DNA from: HO2-45-28 sp964412115
GTDB lineage: Bacteria; Patescibacteriota; Minisyncoccia; HO2-45-28
NCBI GenBank assembly: GCA_964412115.1
Contig: CAYPMM010000001.1
Span: 1-64,000 of the forward strand
Length of the DNA: 64,000 bases
Direction of reading: 5' to 3'
Notes under the pieces: generated by a model
What the model was told of the DNA's origin: nothing
Database searches by the model: none
The model's input: only the letters and a program-made list of their open reading frames with translations
In this document: positions 52,165 through 60,406 of the stretch, one piece after another
Position numbering within the stretch: position 1 is the first letter of the stretch
Layout: each line of letters begins with the position of its first letter
Made by a program: the position numbers and the translations under genes

Positions 52165-53190
52165 TTATGCCAGATGAAAGCGCCCGTCGGAAAGCTTTTT
52201 AAAGTGAGTTCTGTTTTGAAGGTTTATGGCGATGGTGTTGTCTTTTACGTGGCGCTCCTGCTTGACAAATTTAATAAGCTCGTCTTTGGACATCGGGCCG
52301 CGTTTCTCAAGCACCGCTTTGACTATGTCTTTGACCGTCCCCGCCTGATAGCCCCAGCTGGACAAGGCGTAAAGACCACGTCCGACAAGAACAAAGCGCT
52401 CGTCTTTAATAAGCTCGTTGTGAACCGTCTGCACGTGGGCGTGTTTTGAAGCCAGTTTCTCAATGGATGAAGCCACTTCGCGAAAGTGCAGAGGAGAGCC
52501 GTGTTTTTTTAAAACAAGGTAGGCAAAATCGCGCATACCAGAAGGTCTGACTAAAGACGAGGAAGCAAGGCCCCACTCGCCAAAATTATTGGAAGTAATA
52601 TTCTTTGAAATGCCGAGCCGCGCGAAAACGGCCTCCTTGCCGAGCGTATGGCCAAATTCGGATTCAACGTGGGAACGAAATCTTTTTTCCATTTCGTCTT
52701 TAATTAAAGGTTCGTCTCCCAAATTGGCGCAAAAATTAGCTATTGATTTATGGGCGTCTTTTGACGCTTTAAAATCGCTTGTCCAGCGGTGGTAAAAATC
52801 GGTATCGGCTCCGAGACGCTCAAACGGCCCGCCAAGAGACAAAAAGAAATAAACGTAGTTTTTTCCGTCTTCATCTGATGCAAAATGCGCCAGCGCCTCG
52901 TTTTCACGCCAGACACCGCCCCTTAATTCAAACTCTTTGGCAAGCTCTCCGAAAATCTGATCAGACGCTCCGAAACCCGGGCTTTGGCGCATTTTATTTA
53001 TAGCCGCGGCTTCAATCTGGCGCACCCGCTCGCGGGTAATCTTATAGGTCTGGCCTATTGATTCCAAAGTCTGCCTTTTAGAGCGGGCTCCGATGCCAAA
53101 CCGGCGCTCAACAACGTCGCGCGCTCGGCCTGAAATTTCTTTTAAAAGCGTTTTGGCTAAATCTTCAAAATTATTTGCGGTCTTGACCAT
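52165..53190 (-). CDS. Sigma-region-4 / HARE-HTH fusion regulator
   Basis: 341 residues. Residues ~20-70 match sigma-70 region 4 (RDVVERRFGIG, LESIGQTYKITRERVRQIEAAAINKM), which reads the -35 element. Residues ~225-290 match the HARE-HTH domain of the RNA polymerase delta subunit (PLHFREVASSIEKLA, ELIKDERFVLVGRGLYALSSWGY). The last ~50 residues form a second wing-like repeat. There is no region 2, so it cannot be a complete sigma factor; an RNA polymerase accessory protein is likelier. It heads the operon with the large membrane protein. Confidence 0.78.
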   Translation of the reverse strand: MVKTANNFEDLAKTLLKEISGRARDVVERRFGIGARSKRQTLESIGQTYKITRERVRQIEAAAINKMRQSPGFGASDQIFGELAKEFELRGGVWRENEALAHFASDEDGKNYVYFFLSLGGPFERLGADTDFYHRWTSDFKASKDAHKSIANFCANLGDEPLIKDEMEKRFRSHVESEFGHTLGKEAVFARLGISKNITSNNFGEWGLASSSLVRPSGMRDFAYLVLKKHGSPLHFREVASSIEKLASKHAHVQTVHNELIKDERFVLVGRGLYALSSWGYQAGTVKDIVKAVLEKRGPMSKDELIKFVKQERHVKDNTIAINLQNRTHFKKLSDGRFHLA

Positions 53191-53344
53191 ATAATTTAAC
53201 TTGAGCCTAGCTTACATTAAATAAAAAATATGTCAACTAGGTCAAATCAATGATAAAACATTATAAAACAAAACGCAAAAAAAGGCAAATGAAATGAAAA
53301 GGCCCCGCGCTCTCTACGAGCGGGGGCCGGTACTGCGGGGTGGA
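53191..53344. other. Intergenic region with terminator
   Basis: AT-rich upstream part, a TTGACA at about 53232-53237 on the minus strand, then a GC-rich terminator (53302-53329) that ends the small gene. No further gene. Confidence 0.4.
53302..53329 (-). terminator. GC-rich terminator of the 75-aa gene
   Basis: On the minus strand GGCCCC...GAGC stem with GGGGCC on the other arm, then TTTTCATTTCATTT. It lies beyond the stop at 53345. Confidence 0.75.
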
Positions 53345-53572
53345 TCAGGCGTAGATGGTAATTTCGCGCAAGTGACCCGCGCGATTCGGATCGCTGGAGA
53401 TAACGATTCGTCTCGTCTCCCAGCCGATCTGATTCTTGGGCCGACGGCTCGGGTGCAGGAGTTCTTTCTCGCCCCTACTGCCACGACGATGCTCGGCCAT
53501 CTCTTGCGCCCTGTCGGCATAGTCCACCGTGGTGCCTTTGAACCCATCCCTTCCGTGCCCGTTTTCACTCAC
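53345..53572 (-). CDS. Small basic hypothetical protein (75 aa)
   Basis: GTG start at 53572 with AAGGAGAG upstream; the promoter at 53634-53662 has consensus -35 and -10 boxes. The longer frame from 53629 also starts with GTG but lacks a site. The protein is Arg/Gly-rich (HRRGSRGEKELLHPSRRPKNQ) and ends in a strand-like RRIVISSDPNRAGHLREITIYA. No known domain was recognised. Base composition is more GC-rich than the neighbours. The region could instead be a regulatory RNA, but the ribosome site and open frame favour a protein. An overlapping plus-strand frame (53294-53614) lacks promoter and site. Confidence 0.6.
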   Translation of the reverse strand: MSENGHGRDGFKGTTVDYADRAQEMAEHRRGSRGEKELLHPSRRPKNQIGWETRRIVISSDPNRAGHLREITIYA

Positions 53573-53633
53573 TGCCTCTCTCCTTCCGTTCTGGTTGATG
53601 GGCGGAAAAACTAACTTATTTTCAAACACCTAC

Positions 53634-53662
53634 ATTATATATCAAAATGTAGTGTTTGTCAA
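53634..53662 (-). promoter_or_regulatory. Full-consensus promoter
   Basis: TTGACA (53657-53662), 17-bp spacer, TATAAT (53634-53639) on the minus strand. All twelve core bases match consensus. Confidence 0.85.
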
Positions 53663-54642
53663 GCACGCCAAAGTATACTCGGCTTTTCCTTGAAACGCCT
53701 TAAGCCATATTTCGCCCTCTGCCAAAACGGGCCGAATATGAGATAAACCGCCCCGCTCTTGATAAGTCCTGTTGTCCCGCCAACAAGTTCAACGCGCAAA
53801 AACGGCAAAAGAACCGAATCAATCTCTTTCCTGCCGTGAAGCATATGGATCTCCGGCTTGCCGTACTCTTTAAGTTTGCAAAGCCCGATAACTTTCTTAA
53901 CCATCGTATGGCTGGCGCAAACGGTCTGAACTCCGCGGCCTAAACACATATCCATTATTTCAATGAATTGCTTCTCGGTTTCTTCGGAGGTCAGCTCGGC
54001 GTCTTTTTTGTAAGTCCCCCGGCAGACCCCTATTTTTACATCGCCGGCCGAAATGCCGTGCCGCGGATCGGAGAGCAGTATTGAGTCATCATCCGTAATC
54101 CAGCCCATGAACTTCGCGGCTCGGGCTCTTCCCTGCCTCGTATAGGCGCGAACGCGTATGGCAAGGCCCCGATATCCGCGATTCAAAACGATTTCTTCAA
54201 TCGCGGGATCAACCCATTCAAGTGTTTCCGTTTTTTCCTCGTCAAGCCAGAGCCATCTTTTGCGTTTTGATTTTGAAACTCGCCCTAAAAGCGCCTCAAG
54301 CGCGTCCAAAAATTTTCTCTGTTTACAGCAAACGCAATCGTCCGCGTTTACAAAAGAAGTCGGTTTAACCGAAATGTCCCCGTTGATACCTTCTTCATCC
54401 ATTTTTTCCAGAAGTTTCAGATATATTTCAAGCGGATTTTCTCCCGCTCCTTTTATGTCTTCTAAAGCGTAATTTATCAGGACTTTCAAACCAAGAGAAT
54501 TATAATATTTCGCTTCTTCAACTGCGTCCTCAATATAGCTTCCGCAGGTAAACTTCTCCAATAGGTAAAAAAGCCGTAAAAATATGGCGAGGGCGAGCAT
54601 CACTGCCAGCCCCGCTCCAACGTAGAGCAGAAGCTCCGGCAT
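53659..54642 (-). CDS. Membrane-anchored proline-dehydrogenase-like protein
   Basis: 327 residues. An N-terminal hydrophobic helix at about 4-26 anchors it. The rest resembles the ProDH TIM barrel: SVKPTSF (strand 2), LWLDEEKTETLEW, IRVRAYTRQGRARA, then GVCRGTYKKD in the place of the KGAYw motif, and an IHMLHG strand near the end. The family oxidises L-proline to pyrroline-5-carboxylate with FAD. Two flavin- or substrate-contact segments are weakly kept, so activity is uncertain. No P5C dehydrogenase is nearby. Confidence 0.68.
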   Translation of the reverse strand: MPELLLYVGAGLAVMLALAIFLRLFYLLEKFTCGSYIEDAVEEAKYYNSLGLKVLINYALEDIKGAGENPLEIYLKLLEKMDEEGINGDISVKPTSFVNADDCVCCKQRKFLDALEALLGRVSKSKRKRWLWLDEEKTETLEWVDPAIEEIVLNRGYRGLAIRVRAYTRQGRARAAKFMGWITDDDSILLSDPRHGISAGDVKIGVCRGTYKKDAELTSEETEKQFIEIMDMCLGRGVQTVCASHTMVKKVIGLCKLKEYGKPEIHMLHGRKEIDSVLLPFLRVELVGGTTGLIKSGAVYLIFGPFWQRAKYGLRRFKEKPSILWRA

Positions 54643-54674
54643 TGCCCGCCCCTTTATAAAAAATCTCTACCTTA

Positions 54675-54703
54675 ATAAAAGTCCTCCAACAGAAGTTTGT
54701 CAA
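54675..54703 (-). promoter_or_regulatory. Promoter of the ProDH-like gene
   Basis: TTGACA (54698-54703), 17-bp spacer, TTTTAT -10 (54675-54680), then an AAGGGG site before the start at 54642. Confidence 0.6.
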
Positions 54704-54713
54704 CCGGCGCGTT

Positions 54714-55613
54714 TTATTTCCTCCCCCATTTTTGCCACGAAACCAAAAGGGGGCTGGCAAGACAGATTGAAGAATATGTTCCGGCGATAACGCCGATAAG
54801 CAGGGTTAAAGCGAAATAGCGGGTAGTGTCGGCGCCGAACCAAAAAAGAGACGCCAGCACCAAAAATATGGCAAATGACGTCGCGAGCGACCGTCCGTAA
54901 GTCTCATTAAGACTTTTGCCGACTATGGATTCAAAATTACCCGCGCCATCGGCCTTGCGCAGATTCTCGCGGATTCGGTCAAAAACAACTATGGTATCGT
55001 GCACCGAAAATCCGAGAATAGTTAAAAGCGCGGTCACAAAAAGCGCATCCACTTCCGCCCCATAAAATCGGCCGAGATAGGCGAAAAGCCCAGCCGGAAT
55101 TAAAATGTCATGCATTAAAGCAACGATGGCCACAACGCCGTATTTCCAAGAAGACACCGGCTTTGACACATGGCGGAATGCCCAGCTGACGAAAGCCAAA
55201 ATCAAAACTATTACCAGCGCTATGGATACAAACGCGTTTCGGCGAAGTTCGCGCCCTATGGTCGGCCCTATTGAATCAAATCTTTTCTCAATCAAAACTT
55301 TTTCCGGCTCGTCGTTGCCGGCCAAAGCTTTAATCAAATCCTGGCGGCCTTCGGCCGCAAGCTCGCCGACCCTTACGATAAAACCGTTGTCCCCCGTTGG
55401 TTGTATACGGTAAGAAGACAGATTCAGGGCGGAGAGTTTTTGGTCGGCAAGCGCGATATCGGGGCGCTCGCCCAGAAATTCCACCTCCAAAATTGAACCG
55501 CCGGAAAAGTCAACGCCCAAACTAAATCCGTAAAACAAAATCCCGAAAATACTTGCCGCCAAAACCGCCGCCGAAAACGCATATAAAATTTTTCTTAGCC
55601 GTATTATTATCAT
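54714..55613 (-). CDS. secF: Protein translocase subunit SecF
   Basis: 299 residues with six transmembrane helices and a periplasmic domain after helix 1. GVDFSGGSILEVEF at about 33-46 is the SecF signature, and LTILGFSVHDTIVVFDRIREN (about 195-215) the conserved helix 4-5 motif. SecF and SecD use proton motive force to pull proteins out of the SecYEG channel. Its start overlaps the secD stop by 4 bp. Confidence 0.95.
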   Translation of the reverse strand: MIIIRLRKILYAFSAAVLAASIFGILFYGFSLGVDFSGGSILEVEFLGERPDIALADQKLSALNLSSYRIQPTGDNGFIVRVGELAAEGRQDLIKALAGNDEPEKVLIEKRFDSIGPTIGRELRRNAFVSIALVIVLILAFVSWAFRHVSKPVSSWKYGVVAIVALMHDILIPAGLFAYLGRFYGAEVDALFVTALLTILGFSVHDTIVVFDRIRENLRKADGAGNFESIVGKSLNETYGRSLATSFAIFLVLASLFWFGADTTRYFALTLLIGVIAGTYSSICLASPLLVSWQKWGRK

Positions 55614-56935
55614 ATTTTTCTTTTGGCGCCGTAAAGAATAAACGAGAACATATTATTTCTTAGTCCTGAGGCCAAAACAAACACTTTCGTAACCACAAGA
55701 GCCGAAAAAATGCTCGCGAGCACGCCTACGCCCAAAGTCAGGGCAAATCCGCGAATAATGCTTGTGCCGAACCAGTAAAGTATGGTGGAGGTAATCAGGG
55801 TTGAAATGTTTGAATCGCGAATTGAGGGCCACGCGCGCTTAAAACCGGTCTCAAGAGCGTTTTCAAGCTCTGCTCCCCATCTCACTTCTTCGCGCATGCG
55901 CTCAAATATCAAAATATTGGCGTCAACCGCCATTCCGACGGACAAAAGAAATCCGGCGATGCCCGCGGCAGTCAGTGTTACCGGCAAAATTTTAAAAACG
56001 CTTAAAACCAAAATCACGTAAAAAGCGAGGCCAAAAACGGCGATAAGCCCCGGAAGGCGATAGCGTAAAATTAAAAACAAAGCGACGGCCAAAATGCCGT
56101 AGAGTCCCGCAAATATTCCTTTAACCAGCGATTCTTCGCCCAAAGACGCGCCTACGCTTTGCTGAGCTATGAGTTTGACCGGCACGGGTAAAGCGCCTGA
56201 ATTTAGCCGGCGGACAAGGGTTCTGGCTTCATCCGGCGTAAATTGGCCGGTAATCTGGGCACTGCCGGATGTAATTTCCGATTGCACCACGGGCGCGCTT
56301 ATCGGCAAACCGTCAAGATAAATCGCAACTTGTCTGCCGATATTACTTTTGGTAATTTCGCCGAAAATTTTCGCTCCCTCGTCGTTGAATTCCAAGAGCA
56401 CGGCGGGTTCGTTGGTCGTCAAATCAAAATCCAGAATTGCCTTTTTAAGAAATCGTCCGGTCAATTCGGACTTGATGAAATAAGGGTCTTCCAAGATAAT
56501 TTCGCCGGCCTCCTGTTTTTTTAAAATCGCGTCCCGCTCCGTTTCCGGACGTTCGGTTTTGAATTCCAGATACGGCGTCTGGCCTATCATCAAAATGGCC
56601 TGGTTGGTGTCAAAAACACCGGCAAGCTCAACTATCAGACGGTTTTCGCCCCCAGATTTTTGGACCTGCACCACGGGTTCGGTCACGCCAAAGGCATTGA
56701 CCCTTCGCTCAATGACATCACGAAGCCCCTCCATTGACTCGCTTATTTCAAATGAGTCAATTGCCGAAACGTCAGCTTCGTAAACCAAATGCGCCCCTCC
56801 CTGCAAATCAAGCCCGAGGCGATATCCGATATTGCCCAAAAACCAGTCGGGCTTTACGAAATTCGCGCCGGCAAAATAAGCGAGAAAAACGCCCGCCAAA
56901 AGCAAAGATATGGCCATAAGCCGTATTTTTAACAT
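55610..56935 (-). CDS. secD: Protein translocase subunit SecD
   Basis: 441 residues. The N-terminal GLDLQGGAHLVYEADV is the D1 signature, followed by the periplasmic P1 domain. GMAVDANILIFERMREE (about 335-352) and the last helices complete the SecD fold with six helices. Shorter than E. coli SecD but normal for this lineage. Works with SecF in export. The promoter leaves almost no leader (7 nt from -10 to ATG). First gene of secD-secF. Confidence 0.95.
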   Translation of the reverse strand: MLKIRLMAISLLLAGVFLAYFAGANFVKPDWFLGNIGYRLGLDLQGGAHLVYEADVSAIDSFEISESMEGLRDVIERRVNAFGVTEPVVQVQKSGGENRLIVELAGVFDTNQAILMIGQTPYLEFKTERPETERDAILKKQEAGEIILEDPYFIKSELTGRFLKKAILDFDLTTNEPAVLLEFNDEGAKIFGEITKSNIGRQVAIYLDGLPISAPVVQSEITSGSAQITGQFTPDEARTLVRRLNSGALPVPVKLIAQQSVGASLGEESLVKGIFAGLYGILAVALFLILRYRLPGLIAVFGLAFYVILVLSVFKILPVTLTAAGIAGFLLSVGMAVDANILIFERMREEVRWGAELENALETGFKRAWPSIRDSNISTLITSTILYWFGTSIIRGFALTLGVGVLASIFSALVVTKVFVLASGLRNNMFSFILYGAKRKI

Positions 56936-56942
56936 GGCTTGA

Positions 56943-56971
56943 ATTATAAGCTTGAGAGTTTTTTAAATCAA
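56943..56971 (-). promoter_or_regulatory. secDF promoter, leaderless-type
   Basis: TTGATT (56966-56971), exact 17-bp spacer, TATAAT (56943-56948); 7 nt between the -10 and the secD ATG, leaving no room for a ribosome site. Confidence 0.7.
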
Positions 56972-56974
56972 ATA

Positions 56975-57433
56975 CTAGTGAAGACGCTTCAAAAGCTCTT
57001 CCGGGTCGGAGACGATGTCGTGAATGAATTTCCGGCTGGAGGGTTCTTCGTAAAGGTCGTGGGGATAGGAGCCCATAAGGGTTTTATCTTCAAGGGCATA
57101 AATGGTTTTGCCGAGCACTGCCGCCGCAAAAAGCTCGCCATGGGTGTTCGCGCCGATATAGCCGTCTTTATTGAAAACAAAACAAACGTCGGCAACCATT
57201 ACTTTTCTGAAAAGATGGTCGTATACTTTTCCCGCGACGGTTGCGCGATAAAGGCTGTTTTGCAAGCGGTCTTTTTCCTGCATTTTGGCAAATTGCGGGT
57301 CGTCTTCTTCAAAATTGGGCGTAAGCACATGAACGTGCTGGCCGTTTTTGGCGGCTTGGGCTTTTAGGCGGTTCACAAAATCTGCCAGCTCGTCTCTAAA
57401 CCTTACGCTGGTGCAAAAAACAATGGATCTCAT
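56975..57433 (-). CDS. Nucleoside 2-deoxyribosyltransferase-like protein
   Basis: 152 residues. The Rossmann-like fold shows RSIVFCTSVRFRDELADFV near the start and ADVCFVFNKDGYIGANTHGELFAAAVLGKTIYALED near residues 82-117, where G-Y-I-G and E in the following helix match the nucleoside deoxyribosyltransferase/DUF-like superfamily. These transfer or hydrolyse deoxyribose. A salvage role is inferred from the neighbouring thymidylate genes. Substrate uncertain. Confidence 0.6.
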   Translation of the reverse strand: MRSIVFCTSVRFRDELADFVNRLKAQAAKNGQHVHVLTPNFEEDDPQFAKMQEKDRLQNSLYRATVAGKVYDHLFRKVMVADVCFVFNKDGYIGANTHGELFAAAVLGKTIYALEDKTLMGSYPHDLYEEPSSRKFIHDIVSDPEELLKRLH

Positions 57434-57489
57434 TTTTTAACTTTAAACCCGCCGTCAGCGCCTGGCAAATTTGGGTGTGTATAAACCCT

Positions 57490-57518
57490 AAAAAAACGCC
57501 CCCGAAGCACTTCGGGGG
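57490..57518 (-). terminator. Terminator after the second NUDIX gene
   Basis: 9-bp stem 57499-57507 with 57510-57518 and a T-run (57490-57496 as A on the plus strand). Confidence 0.8.
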
Positions 57519-57525
57519 TATCTTT

Positions 57526-58059
57526 TTAAATTATTCCGAGTTTCTTTAAGATATAATACCAAATCGGCTCAAGGCCCGGTTCGGCTTTCCATTCCGGATC
57601 GGTGGCTTTTTCAGCCGGGTTTTTGCCGAAAATGGCGATTGTTAGCTCCCCGACCCCATCATAAGATACGCCGTATTTCTTCATAAAATATTCCGTCCGC
57701 GCGGCTATTTTTTGCAACTCGGCAGGCGAAAACCAACCAGCCCTTTTGGCATCGCTTCCGGCCTTAAGTTCTCCCGACCAACTTAGCGCTTCATAAACTT
57801 TCCACAAATGATGCGTCCCGCCTTCGCGTTTGCAGGGATTGTCTATGTCGCTCTCAAAAACAAGTTTGTTTTCTTCAACTTTCAGTCCCGCCTCTTCCTC
57901 CAGCTCCCTTGTCATCGCGTCATAAAAATTCTGGTCGCCATCCACGTGTCCCGCGGGCAGCGCGAATGCTTCGGGATAGTTCGCCCGTTCAATTACGACG
58001 ATTTTTTCTCCGTCGCGGATTATTTGTCCGACCGAAGTGTTATCGCAAACCTTGGCCAT
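57526..58059 (-). CDS. NUDIX hydrolase
   Basis: 177 residues. The Nudix box lies around residues 37-59 (GHVDGDQ...RELEEEAGL). The first Glu of GX5EX7REUXEEXGU is replaced by Gln, so metal binding may be altered, while REL-EEE is intact. KIVVIERANYPEAFALPAGH is the preceding strand. It could clean up (d)NTPs or nucleotide sugars. It ends before a strong terminator and follows the deoxyribosyltransferase-like fusion gene by 2 bp, so the two form an operon. Confidence 0.84.
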   Translation of the reverse strand: MAKVCDNTSVGQIIRDGEKIVVIERANYPEAFALPAGHVDGDQNFYDAMTRELEEEAGLKVEENKLVFESDIDNPCKREGGTHHLWKVYEALSWSGELKAGSDAKRAGWFSPAELQKIAARTEYFMKKYGVSYDGVGELTIAIFGKNPAEKATDPEWKAEPGLEPIWYYILKKLGII

Positions 58060-58061
58060 TT

Positions 58062-59120
58062 TTATCCCCTATTTTTAGAACCTTTTTTATTTTTAGCCAA
58101 TTTTTCTGATTTTCGCAAGCTCCCGCCCTTCTCCCCTAAAAATTTAAATAGTTCTTCCGGTCCCCTGAAAATCATGTTTGAGTAATAAGTCAGAAACGGG
58201 CTCATCGAAACGCCTTTGGGATAGACAAGCCACGCTTCTTTGCTCGTCTCATGCGCCTCGCGAAGCTCGTTGATGACGCCCGGGGAAGAAACTGCGCGCG
58301 GAAAATAAGCAATGACTCTATCCACCTGCTTGATAAGCCAGTATAAATCTCGGTTCACAATCTGATTCAAGACATCTTCGGTCATCATGGACGGCTTCCA
58401 CTGTTCAACCAGCTCAATTTCGCGCGGGTCAAAAATTATAAAATGTTTTTCAAGCCGTTTTATGAATTTATCCACTATCGCCTGGTCTTTTGGGCTTGAA
58501 AAATGCGTCAAAGGCATCGCCACGTAGATTTTTTCAACATTTGGTTCAAAAAGAAGGCGATATAAAAGTTTTACGTTTGACTGCGAAGGAATTATGGAAA
58601 ATTGCTTGCGGTTCATTTCGGCCCAGGACGCGGTCATTTCAACATCCACGTTTCTCCATAAAAGTATTTCGTTAAAAGAAAGATTTTCTTTTTTCCATTG
58701 CTTACGGATTTTGAGATGGTCGTGAATACTTATGACATCGTCCACGAAAGCCAAAAACAAGTCGGGATTCAGCTGGCTCACGTAATAATTGTCCCACGCG
58801 CGTAAAAATACGTTTTTCCAGTAAAAGAAAGCGTGTATGTTTATGAAAACGGCATCATAAGTTTTCATCACTTTCGGAAGCTCGCCCGCTATTCGCTCAA
58901 AAACGGCGGAGCGAACCGCTCCTATTACCGCGGGCGGAGCGTTTAAGACGTTTTCCGCGCTTAAATTAACTCCTATGTCTTTGGAGTGGTCCAGCATCAT
59001 CTGCCCCACATGGTAGATTTTTATTTTTTTTCCGCTTGCTTTCGCTCGCTCTTCAAGTTTTTCCAAATATTCCTTTCTGCGGGAGCCCGAAATAGCCGTG
59101 GTTATAATTAACTTTGACAT
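58062..59120 (-). CDS. Nucleoside-deoxyribosyltransferase-like protein with degenerate kinase-like N-terminus
   Basis: 352 residues in two parts. The first ~170 start SKLIITTAISGSRRKEYLEKLEERA, in the position of an adenylate-kinase-like P-loop but without the GxxGxGK[ST] pattern. The second part has KIYVAMPLTHFSSPKDQAIVDKF (about 195-217), VDRVIAYFPRAVSSPGVINELREAHE and WLVYPKGVSMSPF, as in nucleoside deoxyribosyltransferase-like folds. It may act on nucleosides or nucleotides. C-terminal tail is basic. It is 2 bp from the NUDIX gene. Confidence 0.58.
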   Translation of the reverse strand: MSKLIITTAISGSRRKEYLEKLEERAKASGKKIKIYHVGQMMLDHSKDIGVNLSAENVLNAPPAVIGAVRSAVFERIAGELPKVMKTYDAVFINIHAFFYWKNVFLRAWDNYYVSQLNPDLFLAFVDDVISIHDHLKIRKQWKKENLSFNEILLWRNVDVEMTASWAEMNRKQFSIIPSQSNVKLLYRLLFEPNVEKIYVAMPLTHFSSPKDQAIVDKFIKRLEKHFIIFDPREIELVEQWKPSMMTEDVLNQIVNRDLYWLIKQVDRVIAYFPRAVSSPGVINELREAHETSKEAWLVYPKGVSMSPFLTYYSNMIFRGPEELFKFLGEKGGSLRKSEKLAKNKKGSKNRG

Positions 59121-59141
59121 ATTTATATGGTAGCAAAAAAT

Positions 59142-59164
59142 TAAAAAAGAGGCCAGTGGCCTCT
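59142..59164 (-). terminator. Terminator of the 59163 gene
   Basis: 7-bp stem 59148-59154 with 59158-59164 and a 3-nt loop; T-run on the minus strand. The stop codon overlaps the hairpin. Confidence 0.75.
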
Positions 59165-59846
59165 ATTTCTTTTTTCTAACAACAATCTGCCAGGGAAGCA
59201 AATCCAGTTCTACGGTTTCGGGACTTCGCTTAAGCGCGACTTCCTGATGCCCAACGACTTTGCCATCTTCGTCCACAAGCTCAATAACTTTCATACAAAA
59301 CGGGGTATCATAAGCATCACCGCTTTTCAAAATCTGCGCGATCTCATAAGCCCTGTTTACTTTCCATTTATATTCGTCCTTGACGTCTTCAAAAACGCCG
59401 TCAATATCTATTCCCAGTATCTCTGTTCTTCGGGAAGCGCGCGTTAAAGCAGAAATGGTTGAGGCATAAAGCCAGTAACGAAATTCGTCCGTGTCTTTCC
59501 ATTCTCCTCTTGCCACTTTAATCTGTGGAACACGCTGGATTAATCTGGTAATTGAATAATTCAATTCTCCCTCATGCGCGCCCCAGTAGCCGTATTTCTG
59601 ACTTACATCATAAATCGCCTCCGCCAAAGATCTTTCACGGCTTGAACCCGGAGTTTTCTTGCCGGAAAGCATGAGGTCTCTTAACAAAACTCCGATTTTA
59701 TAAAAACTCTCGGCATAGGTTTTTGAGAGCGTTTTGTTGTCGGTAATTTTTTGCGCGAGGTCTTGAGCAAGCGCGTCAATAAATGGATCCAGAATGTCTC
59801 TGTCCTCTGCCGGCGGATTCGTTTTTTTGCTTGGCACGTACGGCAT
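59163..59846 (-). CDS. Hypothetical protein resembling DUF6899
   Basis: 227 residues. The opening MPYVPSKK...ILDPFIDALAQ and the mid motif GELNYSITRLIQ resemble the short phage and bacterial DUF6899 family (MPYI...LD...GxLNYxIT), here split by an ~45-residue insertion and followed by an extra C-terminal domain. Function unknown. It lies in a thymidylate/folate neighbourhood, which is suggestive at most. No transmembrane segment or signal peptide. Confidence 0.45.
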   Translation of the reverse strand: MPYVPSKKTNPPAEDRDILDPFIDALAQDLAQKITDNKTLSKTYAESFYKIGVLLRDLMLSGKKTPGSSRERSLAEAIYDVSQKYGYWGAHEGELNYSITRLIQRVPQIKVARGEWKDTDEFRYWLYASTISALTRASRRTEILGIDIDGVFEDVKDEYKWKVNRAYEIAQILKSGDAYDTPFCMKVIELVDEDGKVVGHQEVALKRSPETVELDLLPWQIVVRKKK

Positions 59847-59888
59847 TTTGTTTCTCCTTTTTCAAATAAACTCCGAACACATCTTAAC

Positions 59889-59916
59889 AAAAAACCCCTT
59901 GCGGTCAAGAGGTTTT
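59889..59916 (-). terminator. Terminator of folA
   Basis: Stem CCCCTTG/CAAGAGG with one mismatch, loop CGGT, minus-strand T-run. The folA stop codon (59905-59907) is inside it. Confidence 0.7.
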
Positions 59917-60396
59917 TTTATCGTAAACAAAAAACGTGTGCCGGTGGGCGTTTTTCTCATCCGGTTCTCTGGTTTCCCGGCTTACTTCAATCCAAGAGTT
60001 TAAATCCATCGGCGGAAAAAATGAGTCCCCGTCAAAATCGGAATCCACGCGCGTCAAATAAATTCTTGAAGCCTGCGGAAGAAACTGGCCGTAAACAGAT
60101 TCTCCTCCGATTATCATGATTTCATCTTGGTCCGCGACCATCTGCAGGGCCTCTTCCGGCGAATTAACTATAGCTACGCCTTCAGCGTTAAAGTCGGAGT
60201 TTCTTGTTAAAATTATGTTGATTCTGCCGGCAAGCGGCTTGCCTATTGACTCAAAAGTTTTTCGTCCCATTATAACCGGCTTGCCAATGGTCAGCTCTTT
60301 GAATTTTTTCATGTCTGACGGCAATTTCCACGGCAAAGAATTATTTTTGCCGATTACTCCGTTTTTTGAGACAGCCGCGATGATTGATATTCGCAT
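59905..60396 (-). CDS. folA: Dihydrofolate reductase
   Basis: 163 residues from the ATG at 60396, which has AGGAGGA upstream; the longer frame overlaps thyA without support. ISIIAAVSKNGVIGKNNSLPWKLPSDMKKFK carries the active-site acid D at about 27, VIMGRKTFESIGKPL the NADPH contact, and MIIGGESVYGQFL the GG hinge. It regenerates tetrahydrofolate after ThyA. Gap to thyA is 10 bp: the pair forms one operon with thyA first. Confidence 0.95.
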   Translation of the reverse strand: MRISIIAAVSKNGVIGKNNSLPWKLPSDMKKFKELTIGKPVIMGRKTFESIGKPLAGRINIILTRNSDFNAEGVAIVNSPEEALQMVADQDEIMIIGGESVYGQFLPQASRIYLTRVDSDFDGDSFFPPMDLNSWIEVSRETREPDEKNAHRHTFFVYDKKTS

Positions 60397-60406
60397 AGTT
60401 TTCCTC

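Noticed and set aside
53294..53614. Plus-strand frame of 106 codons
   Set aside because: No promoter or ribosome site on that strand; the minus-strand 75-aa frame has both.
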